DNA of 5,516 bases from NCBI RefSeq assembly GCF_938029485.1, contig NZ_CALHGC010000008.1, positions 1 through 5,516 on the forward strand. Direction: 5' to 3'. The notes beneath the pieces were generated by a model. It saw only the letters and a program-made list of their open reading frames with translations, did no database searches and was not told the DNA's origin. How positions within the stretch are numbered: position 1 is the stretch's first letter; each line of letters starts with the position of its first letter. The stretch comes from an uncultured Treponema sp. Lineage in GTDB: Bacteria; Spirochaetota; Spirochaetia; Treponematales; Treponemataceae. Below, in pieces: positions 1-4,691 of this stretch. Made by a program: the position numbers and the translations under genes.

Positions 1-195
1 GTGGGGATACTGCACTTTGATTAATCATACTTGTCAAGCCTCTCTTATATGAATTTTCTAAATTTCTAAATATCGATAGTTTCGGCTATATACAGGCTGT
101 ACTTATAATTAAAGATATTTAAGAGTGCTTGATTATATCATAAAAGTATTCTTATGCAAGAGGATTACAGGATATTGCAGGATAGAGGGTTCGTA

Positions 196-939
196 TTAGC
201 TTTCTTTTCTTTTTATCGAAACCTGATCGATGCGCTGTCCGTTCATGGTGAGTATCGTGCATATATAGGAGCCGATATCAATGTTATCGCCCTGCTGAGG
301 AATTGCGTCGAGATGTGCAAGCAAATAACCGGCAAGGGTGTAGTATTCTTCGGCAGAGGAACGTTCTATATCATCTAAAAGACCGAGCGCCTGCACTTCA
401 TCAAGGCTCATCTGTGCGCTTATAACAAGACTGCCGTCGGCCTGTGTAAGCTGTTGCTGTTTGGAGTTGCCGTTTATTTTAAAACTTCCGGTAAACAAGC
501 TGTCCAACAAACCGTCTTTGGTTACAAAACCTTCGATGCCGCCGTATTCATCGATAACACAGGCCGTATGTGTGTTATGCCGGTCCAGTAATTCGAGCGT
601 ATGTTTAACGGTTTGTGATTCGGGAATGAATAGCGGTTTTGTCAGAACCTTTTGCAGATTGGGCGGCGGTGTTTCAAGCCTGCTTTGCAAATAATCCCGT
701 GCACTGACGATGCCGATAACCGCATCGATTTTACCTGCACATACCGGAAAATAGTCAAAATTTTTATGAATCTTTATCAGTGCAAGGATATCCTGACTCT
801 TATCCGTAATATCGATCCACACAATATCGGAGCGATAGGTCATGCAGCTACCGATTTTTCGCGTATATGCAGACGAGAACTTTTCTTTTGCCTGATGCGG
901 CGATGACAGAGGAAGCTTCATAGGGTGTGTGCAGTGCAA
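196..939 (-). CDS. CBS-pair / CorC_HlyC domain protein (TlyC-like), N-terminus missing or degenerate
   Basis: About 247 residues from a TTG at 939. Residues 33-90 form CBS domain 1, opening at CMTYRSDIVWID, the counterpart of the VMxPRxDIVWxD signature of this family. Residues 99-152 form CBS 2 with the diagnostic VIDEYGGIEGFVT. Residues 168-245 form a CorC_HlyC domain (YYTLAGYLL, IPQQGD). Such proteins (TlyC, CorC/YbeX, CNNM-like exporters) are linked to Mg/Co transport and usually carry a DUF21 membrane domain, or at least about 60 residues, before CBS 1. Here only about 32 unrecognisable residues precede it. The usual Pro of the PRxD motif is Tyr. No Shine-Dalgarno stands before any candidate start (TTG 939, ATG 921, ATG 843). 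The C-terminus looks complete. It lies 32 bases after the flgN stop on the same strand, so it may be read from the flagellar operon. It is either a shortened soluble protein or a truncated remnant. The domain assignment is firm; function and start are not. Confidence 0.72.
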   Translation of the reverse strand: MHCTHPMKLPLSSPHQAKEKFSSAYTRKIGSCMTYRSDIVWIDITDKSQDILALIKIHKNFDYFPVCAGKIDAVIGIVSARDYLQSRLETPPPNLQKVLTKPLFIPESQTVKHTLELLDRHNTHTACVIDEYGGIEGFVTKDGLLDSLFTGSFKINGNSKQQQLTQADGSLVISAQMSLDEVQALGLLDDIERSSAEEYYTLAGYLLAHLDAIPQQGDNIDIGSYICTILTMNGQRIDQVSIKRKES

Positions 940-971
940 AGAATGCAGAGCATACGGGCGAATAGTATCGG

Positions 972-1448
972 CTATAAACTGAGGTCGATGATGGCCGCAG
1001 TACGAGCCGTACCGGCATAAATACTTTCTTTATGGGCATAAGGCCGTTTTAATGACGCTATTTGCTGCCGTAAACCGGTAATATGTGTTCGCAGAAGCTC
1101 GCGGTTTTTTTTATTTTGAGCCAAAACCCGTTTTTGTAAGTCATCCAAATCCGTTTTAAGATGCGGAATATCGGAATGCTCGGTATTCCTGCAGATATTG
1201 GTGTACATATATTCCAACGGATCGATTACTTTTTGAATGGTAAATATTTCGGCGATAATGGATTCTTCCAGTTCCGTGTGCCGGAGAACGGCGTCGCTGT
1301 TTTCGTCGACAATACTTTTTTCTTGTTTTTCCAATACCGTGAGGTATTCGCGGAATTTAAGCCGCTGCTCCTCCAAAAGGGTTCTGAACCTTTTGAGGAC
1401 TGCAACCCGTTCGGCAATTTCCGAATCGTTAAGCGTAGCTGTATACAT
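972..1448 (-). CDS. flgN: FlgN-like flagellar export chaperone
   Basis: 158 residues, almost all helical and charged, of FlgN size. Residues 10-75 form a long amphipathic helix (LLEEQRLKFREYLTVLEKQEKSI) typical of the FlgN fold, followed by a second coiled-coil stretch at 95-135. The C-terminal tail (about 136-158) is low in charge and contains YAGTARTAAIIDLSL. FlgN proteins keep hook-filament junction proteins (FlgK, FlgL) soluble in the cytoplasm and deliver them to the flagellar export gate. The start is ATG 1448, with AGGA six bases upstream (1455-1458) inside the last codons of fliS. Only 3 bases separate the two genes, so translation is probably coupled. The family is weakly conserved in sequence: I assign it by length, helical pattern and position directly behind fliS, not by a catalytic motif. 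It could be another small flagellar coiled-coil protein. Confidence 0.7.
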   Translation of the reverse strand: MYTATLNDSEIAERVAVLKRFRTLLEEQRLKFREYLTVLEKQEKSIVDENSDAVLRHTELEESIIAEIFTIQKVIDPLEYMYTNICRNTEHSDIPHLKTDLDDLQKRVLAQNKKNRELLRTHITGLRQQIASLKRPYAHKESIYAGTARTAAIIDLSL

Positions 1449-1451
1449 ATC

Positions 1452-1898
1452 TTATCCTGCAATATTAACACCGGAAGTAACCGGCTTTATTTCTGCGGCA
1501 GCAGCAGCGGTCGAATTTACGACATGATGCCATGCTTCGCGTAATTCTTCCATCATATCACGCACCGTAATAAGCGGCTGCGGATCTTTTTGCATATTAG
1601 CTTGAAAAAGCTGCTGATTAAAGAAGGAGTAAAGCGATAACAGATTTTCTGCAATTTCTCCTCCTTCATCCATATTTAAAGAAGCCATCAGTTCGGTAAT
1701 AACATCTTGCGCTTTTAAGATATATTGATGAATGCGCTCGATATTCTCCGCCTCGATTTTTCCGTCAGGCATGCCTTCAAGGGCAAGGGTAATGTTTTTA
1801 ATACCCTCGTCATACAGCATAATGATTAAAGACCCCTGACTTGCCGTTTTTACTCGAGTCTCTTTATATGCCGTTAAGGCTTGACTGTTATAACTCAT
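1452..1898 (-). CDS. fliS: flagellin export chaperone FliS
   Basis: 148 residues matching FliS along its length. The N-terminus has the family pattern ALTAYKETRVKTASQGSLI followed by MLYDEGI (residues 7-32), the surface that contacts flagellin in known FliS structures. Helices at 50-75, 82-103 and 108-127 (SFFNQQLFQAN; VRDMMEELREAWHHV) complete the four-helix bundle. FliS binds the C-terminus of flagellin (FlaB-type in spirochaetes) in the cytoplasm and blocks premature polymerisation before export into the periplasmic flagellum. A short tail after residue 128 with five alanines in a row (131-135) is low in complexity. The start is ATG 1898, with a strong GGGGGA Shine-Dalgarno at 1905-1910, six bases away. 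It is first gene of a fliS-flgN unit and sits under a sigma-28-like promoter (1935-1961), as expected for a late flagellar gene. Identity is confident. Confidence 0.93.
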   Translation of the reverse strand: MSYNSQALTAYKETRVKTASQGSLIIMLYDEGIKNITLALEGMPDGKIEAENIERIHQYILKAQDVITELMASLNMDEGGEIAENLLSLYSFFNQQLFQANMQKDPQPLITVRDMMEELREAWHHVVNSTAAAAAEIKPVTSGVNIAG

Positions 1899-1934
1899 TT
1901 TTAATCCCCCATGCGATCGCGTGTTCCTTTTATC

Positions 1935-1961
1935 TTATCGGCAAAAGAGTCTGTCTATTGA
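1935..1961 (-). promoter_or_regulatory. sigma-28 (FliA) type promoter for fliS-flgN
   Basis: On the minus strand GCCGATAA lies at 1942-1935, an exact match to the sigma-28 -10 consensus. TCAA lies 15 bases upstream (1961-1958), three of four matches to the TAAA core of the -35 box at the canonical N15 spacing. A start near 1928 would give a leader of about 30 bases that includes the GGGGGA ribosome site of fliS. No good sigma-70 promoter competes in this gap. FliA controls late flagellar genes, so the match fits fliS. Confidence 0.72.
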
Positions 1962-1996
1962 GCTTCTTGAGTAAAGAATCTTTTGCTTTCTCTCAT

Positions 1997-2033
1997 GGGT
2001 ACCGTTAAAAAGCTTAGTTTTTAAAAGATACCC
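1997..2033. repeat. AT-rich imperfect hairpin (37 nt) upstream of fliS
   Basis: GGGTA (1997-2001) pairs with TACCC (2029-2033), and TTAAAAA (2005-2011) pairs with TTTTTAA (2018-2024), with mismatches and bulges between. On the minus strand its core TAAAAACTAAGCTTTTT resembles the core of the hairpin at 2076-2113. Together the two could terminate transcripts coming from the tRNA-Gly gene before fliS, but the lack of a clean T-tract makes this uncertain. It may instead belong to a dispersed repeat family. Confidence 0.55.
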
Positions 2034-2075
2034 TTATACTTTAAATTTTCTAACTTCGGCAGTCAGATTTTCAAT

Positions 2076-2113
2076 GGGAACCTCTAAAAACTTCAGTTTT
2101 TTAGAGGTTTTCC
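2076..2113. repeat. hairpin with AAAACTTCAGTTTT core
   Basis: AACCTCTAAAAACT (2079-2092) is followed by its reverse complement AGTTTTTTAGAGGTT (2095-2109), with one bulged T and a very tight TC centre. G-T pairs extend the stem outward. The same 14-base core AAAACTTCAGTTTT occurs on the other strand at 3712-3727, but there the outer arms differ and still pair. It lies downstream of the tRNA-Gly gene in the sense of transcription, so it may act as a terminator. No long T-run follows it. Confidence 0.65.
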
Positions 2114-2216
2114 TTAAGCTTTATTTGCGATGTTTTTGTTTAAGTCATTATATTATAAAGAGTTAAAAAAATTGATACGGTAGGGCAAGTACAAAAGAAT
2201 TGCTGTTGTGTACTAC

Positions 2217-2288
2217 AGCGGATGAAGGGAGTCGAACCCTCGTCTCCAGCTTGGAAGGCTGGGGTAATAGCCGTTATACGACATCCGC
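2217..2288 (-). tRNA. tRNA-Gly(UCC)
   Basis: Reading the minus strand from 2288, GCGGATG pairs with CATCCGC at the 3' end (acceptor stem). The D-arm region GTATAACGGCTATTAC is typical of tRNA-Gly. The anticodon stem CCAGC/GCTGG encloses CTTCCAA, giving anticodon TCC (Gly, GGA and other GGN codons by wobble). The T-arm AGGG-TTCGACT-CCCT is intact. The discriminator is T (U), as in bacterial tRNA-Gly. CCA is not encoded, so it must be added after processing. The 72-base length and layout closely follow the Escherichia coli tRNA-Gly(UCC). Confidence 0.96.
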
Positions 2289-2302
2289 AAAAATATGCGG
2301 CC

Positions 2303-2331
2303 ACTATAGCGGAAAATGCAGGGAATGTCAA
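2303..2331 (-). promoter_or_regulatory. sigma-70 promoter of tRNA-Gly
   Basis: On the minus strand a perfect TTGACA (2331-2326) is followed after exactly 17 bases by TATAGT (2308-2303). Transcription would begin near 2296, a few bases before the mature tRNA 5' end at 2288, as expected for a strong stable-RNA promoter. It lies divergent to the -10 box of the HAD gene. Confidence 0.85.
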
Positions 2332-2362
2332 TCGGAATCTTTATTTTTACCGTTCTATTTTG

Positions 2363-2368
2363 TATACT
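2363..2368 (+). promoter_or_regulatory. -10 box of the HAD gene, placing the start at or next to the ATG
   Basis: TATACT lies only 8 bases before the ATG at 2377, and the -35 region (about 2340-2345) is weak. The expected start point, about 2375, leaves essentially no leader. No Shine-Dalgarno exists in the preceding 20 bases, so a leaderless mRNA is the simplest reading. Confidence 0.5.
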
Positions 2369-2376
2369 CTGCTATT

Positions 2377-3039
2377 ATGATCAAGGCTTGTATTTTTGAT
2401 TTGGATGGAACATTGACCGATACCGTTCGGACGCTTGCGTATTTTGTCAATGCTGAAACGGCGAAGCATGGATTGCCCCCTGCACCGGTTGATCATTTTA
2501 AACAGTTTGCGGGGAACGGCGCCCGTACGCTTATCCACAGGGTATTGGCATACCACGGCGTTACGGATGCGGCATTGGAAGACACGATTTTACAAGATTA
2601 CAACGCCGCGTATGATGCCGATTTTTTATACCTGTGTACCTTATATGACGGCATCGCCGAGATGATTAGTGCATTGCATAATCAAGGTATTCAATTAGCG
2701 GTTCTTTCGAATAAGCCGCAGCCGACTACCCAAAAAATAATCCACGCTTTTTTTGATGCGGGCACTTTTTCCGCCGTTTTCGGGCAGCGGGAAGGCGTTC
2801 CGCTCAAGCCGGATCCTGCCGGCGTTTTTGAAATTTTAGAGCTTTTGCACCGTCAAAAACAGGAATGCCTCTACATCGGCGACACGGCTGTGGACATCAA
2901 AACCGGAAAAAGCGCGGGGCTAACTACCGTCGGCGTGCTATGGGGCTTTCGCGACCGTGCCGAATTGGAAGGGGCGGGCGCAACGCATATTATCGCAAAA
3001 CCAGCAGAGCTGCTGCCGTTTGTAACCGCAATCCGGTAA
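2377..3039 (+). CDS. HAD-superfamily phosphatase, phosphoglycolate-phosphatase-like
   Basis: 220 residues, the normal length of a subfamily IA HAD hydrolase with a helical C1 cap. Motif I is FDLDGTLTD, with nucleophile Asp8 and acid/base Asp10. Motif II is LSNKP with Ser111, motif III has Lys144 (LKPDP), and motif IV is IGDTAVD with Asp169 and Asp173 for Mg binding. The cap contains FAGNGARTLIHRVL (44-57), the pattern seen in phosphoglycolate phosphatase (Gph) and pyrophosphatase PpaX relatives. The likely reaction is Mg-dependent hydrolysis of a small phosphomonoester in the cytoplasm; the substrate cannot be read from sequence. The reading frame is open further upstream, across the tRNA region, but ATG 2377 places motif I at residue 7 as usual and follows a -10 box, so I choose it. 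The stop directly abuts the stop of the opposite-strand transporter remnant. Family is sure, specificity is not. Confidence 0.9.
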   Translation: MIKACIFDLDGTLTDTVRTLAYFVNAETAKHGLPPAPVDHFKQFAGNGARTLIHRVLAYHGVTDAALEDTILQDYNAAYDADFLYLCTLYDGIAEMISALHNQGIQLAVLSNKPQPTTQKIIHAFFDAGTFSAVFGQREGVPLKPDPAGVFEILELLHRQKQECLYIGDTAVDIKTGKSAGLTTVGVLWGFRDRAELEGAGATHIIAKPAELLPFVTAIR

Positions 3040-3640
3040 TTATTCTTTCTTTAAAAACAGCATGAGCGCAATAGCGCAGATAATGACATAACCGGCGATG
3101 CTGTAGCGGTCGGGAATTTCGTGAAACAGTAGAAAACCGAATGCCGCGGCAAAGAGAATTTGCGTGTAGTCGAAAACGGCGATGTTTTTTGCCGGCGCAT
3201 AGGAGTATGCAGCGGTAACGTTAAATTGCCCGCCAGCACCTGCAGCGCCGGTAGCAAGCAGCCGGGTAAATCGTATGCGTTCTTTTAAAAACAGAAATGA
3301 GAAGAAAATAGTAAAAAACGGGGCAAGCTTTGCTAAAATAGAAGCATCGGCAAGCGCTAAGTGACTGACCGCATAAAAATTGGAAACCAATCCGGCTGTG
3401 CCCATAACTGCCCGCAGTATAAGGAAGAGGAGATTTTTTTCTGCGGTAGAACAAATTGATGGTTTTTTATCAGGACGAAGATCGATGCGCAACAGGCGAT
3501 ACTGTTCCTAAAAAACGCCTTTTGAATAGAGGGTAAGTTACCGGATAGCTTTGCGCATAAATTCATCACGGTAAAAAAGAACGCCGAACTAATGATGGGG
3601 ATGTCTCAAAAGTTGGTTACTTTTTCGCCATCCTCGACGA

Positions 3641-3683
3641 GTTTAAAATTAAGTCTTTATACAATAATGACTTAATTTTAAAC
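3641..3683. repeat. perfect 15-bp inverted repeat at the centre of the element
   Basis: GTTTAAAATTAAGTC (3641-3655) and its exact reverse complement (3669-3683) enclose a 13-base loop. The midpoint, 3662, nearly coincides with the middle of the 141-bp element (3667), so the whole insertion is roughly symmetrical. It could fold as RNA or as a cruciform; an isolated terminator role is unlikely because no T-run follows. Confidence 0.85.
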
Positions 3684-3704
3684 ATCGCAGTTAAATCTAA
3701 GGAA

Positions 3705-3734
3705 GCTGTCCAAAAACTGAAGTTTTCGGACAGC
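3705..3734. repeat. hairpin at the right end of the element, same core as 2076-2113
   Basis: GCTGTCC (3705-3711) pairs with GGACAGC (3728-3734), then one A/C mismatch, then AAAACT pairs with AGTTTT around a GA centre. On the minus strand the core reads AAAACTTCAGTTTT, identical to the hairpin near fliS. The outer arms are unrelated in sequence but still self-complementary. Confidence 0.8.
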
Positions 3735-3770
3735 CCCGGAAGTTAATCGAATATTCATAATACAAGCTAA

Positions 3771-3799
3771 ACTATAGCAAAAATGAGGATAATGGGCAA
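3771..3799 (-). promoter_or_regulatory. sigma-70 promoter of the disrupted DMT gene
   Basis: On the minus strand TTGCCC (3799-3794) is followed after 17 bases by TATAGT (3776-3771), the same -10 as the tRNA promoter. The ATG at 3758 lies 12 bases after the -10 box, so the leader would be about 5-6 bases with no room for a Shine-Dalgarno. If still active, it now transcribes into the inserted element. Confidence 0.55.
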
Positions 3800-3902
3800 A
3801 GGTGTAAAAGACGATCTTGCAAAACTGTTTTTCTTTTAAGGATACAACGAAGTAGGTATGCTGTGTATTTTCAAAAGAATGAAATGATGATAGGATGCCC
3901 TC

Positions 3903-4685
3903 ATGGATTTAAGTATTTGGGCGCTTGCCTTTCTATGGTTTTTTGTTTTTTTGGCGGGCTTTGTCGATTCTGCTGCAGGTGGCGGAGGGTTAATCTCGCT
4001 GCCTGCCTATCTATTTGTCGGGCTTCCGCCTCATACGGCAATCGGATGCAATAAATTTTCCGCGGCGTGCGGTACGACGCTTTCCGCAGCGCGCTTTTTT
4101 AAAAACGGAGCGATCGACTGGCAGGTTGCCGCAATTTCCGCGGTTTGTTCGTTTGTGTTTTCATACCTCGGTACGAGACTGGCGCTGATGATTAATCAGG
4201 AAACGCTTAAAACCGCATTGGTTGTTGTTCTCCCGATTGTCGCCGTTCTTTTACTGTTAAAGCGGGATTTCGGTACGGAGAATCAGTCGGCTGATATTCC
4301 CAAGAAGAAGGCGCTTATCCTAGCAGCAGGCGCCGGTTCCGTTATCGGCTTCTATGACGGACTGATAGGTCCGGGGACGGGTACCATCGCGATTATCGTT
4401 TTTTCCGCATGGATGAAGTACGACCTTAAAACCGCTTCCGGCAATGCCAAGATATTGAACCTTGCATCGAACTATGCATCGCTGATCGCCGTAGTAGTCG
4501 GAAATAAAGTGCTCTATTCCATCGCGGTTCCCGCTGCCGTATTCGGCATCATCGGAAATTACATCGGAGCAGGCTTTGCAATAAAAAAAGGCACTGCATT
4601 TATCAAACCCTTGATGATCTGTGTCATCGTGCTGCTGTTCGGAAAGCTCTTTTACGATGTTTTCGGAACAATATTTCTTTCATAG
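3903..4685 (+). CDS. TSUP-family (TauE/SafE) membrane permease
   Basis: 260 residues, the standard length, with about eight hydrophobic segments in two halves. Each half opens with the family signature: GFVDSAAGGGGLISLP at 19-34 and GFYDGLIGPGTGTI at 149-162. GCNKFSAACGT (48-58) and SGNAKILNLASN (179-190) are the matching conserved helices. A short polar linker (about 120-136) separates the halves. Family members (YfcA, TauE, SafE) sit in the inner membrane and export or import organosulfur or sulfite-like anions and related organic acids; the substrate here is not readable. The start is ATG 3903, with AGGA seven bases upstream (3892-3895); TATGCT at 3857-3862 is a weak candidate -10. All key motifs are intact, unlike the neighbouring DMT gene. 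The next gene begins 6 bases after the stop. Confidence 0.9.
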   Translation: MDLSIWALAFLWFFVFLAGFVDSAAGGGGLISLPAYLFVGLPPHTAIGCNKFSAACGTTLSAARFFKNGAIDWQVAAISAVCSFVFSYLGTRLALMINQETLKTALVVVLPIVAVLLLLKRDFGTENQSADIPKKKALILAAGAGSVIGFYDGLIGPGTGTIAIIVFSAWMKYDLKTASGNAKILNLASNYASLIAVVVGNKVLYSIAVPAAVFGIIGNYIGAGFAIKKGTAFIKPLMICVIVLLFGKLFYDVFGTIFLS

Positions 4686-4691
4686 ACGATT

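Larger units (their letters stand above)
3597..3737. mobile_element. 141-bp MITE-like element inserted in the DMT gene
   Basis: The left end GGGGATGTCTCAAAAGTT (3597-3614) and the reverse complement of the right end, GGGGCTGTCCGAAAACTT (3737-3720), match at 14 of 18 positions without gaps. There is no coding sequence inside. It contains three successive hairpins: 3599-3633, 3641-3683 and 3705-3734. Joining 3596 to 3738 restores the transporter N-terminus in frame, which fixes the borders to within a couple of bases. No long target duplication is visible; a 2-bp GG on each side is possible but ambiguous. The ends resemble GGGxCTGTC-type insertion-sequence termini, so it may be moved in trans by a transposase elsewhere. 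Confidence 0.72.
3040..3758 (-). pseudogene. EamA/DMT-family transporter, disrupted by insertion, frameshift and deletion
   Basis: This is a remnant of a 10-helix drug/metabolite transporter (two EamA repeats, normally about 280-300 residues). Reading minus from ATG 3758: seven codons (MNIRLTS), then an insertion at 3737-3597, then IISSAFFF...MNLCAKLSGNLPSIQKAFFRN (helices 1-2). At 3434-3440 a seven-A run (minus strand) shifts the frame: adding one A joins VLPQKK to NLLFLILRAVMG. Helices 3-4 follow (SNFYAVSHLALADAS; FLFLKERI), then near 3255-3275 the chain jumps directly to the second repeat (GQFNVTAAYSYAPA, FDYTQILFAAAFGFLLFHEIPD), losing about helices 5-7, roughly 90 residues. The end at 3040 looks natural. 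A surviving 150-residue frame (3492-3040, TTG start) has no sign of being functional. The homopolymer shift alone could be a sequencing error; the insertion (which brings an in-frame TAA at 3680-3678) and the deletion cannot. Confidence 0.85.

Noticed and set aside
1..195. AT-rich stretch with TATAAT at 104-109 and repeated AGGAT words near 160-185
   Set aside because: No matching -35 box, no gene behind it on the plus strand, and the AGGAT words are irregular; no feature could be supported here.
1161..1544. Long plus-strand open frame opposite flgN and fliS
   Set aside because: It is antisense to two well-supported flagellar genes and resembles no protein family.
1913..1920. GCGATCGC palindrome in the fliS leader
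   Set aside because: A single octamer between start site and ribosome site; likely chance without other copies to compare.
1997..2113. Small CRISPR-like or tandem repeat array
   Set aside because: The two hairpins differ in most bases, have no regular spacers and no cas genes nearby.
2200..2376. Upstream extension of the HAD open frame across the tRNA gene
   Set aside because: It overlaps the tRNA-Gly and its promoter; the HAD motif I sits correctly only from ATG 2377.
3783..3839. 18-codon frame (MRIMGKGVKDDLAKLFFF) between the DMT promoter and the TSUP gene
   Set aside because: No ribosome site, overlaps the -35 of the minus-strand promoter, and too short to support; it could be a leader peptide, but nothing shows it.
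3817..3846. TTGCAA with GATACA 18 bases later as a promoter for the TSUP gene
   Set aside because: The -10 match is poor; TATGCT at 3857-3862 is no worse, so no confident promoter can be named.
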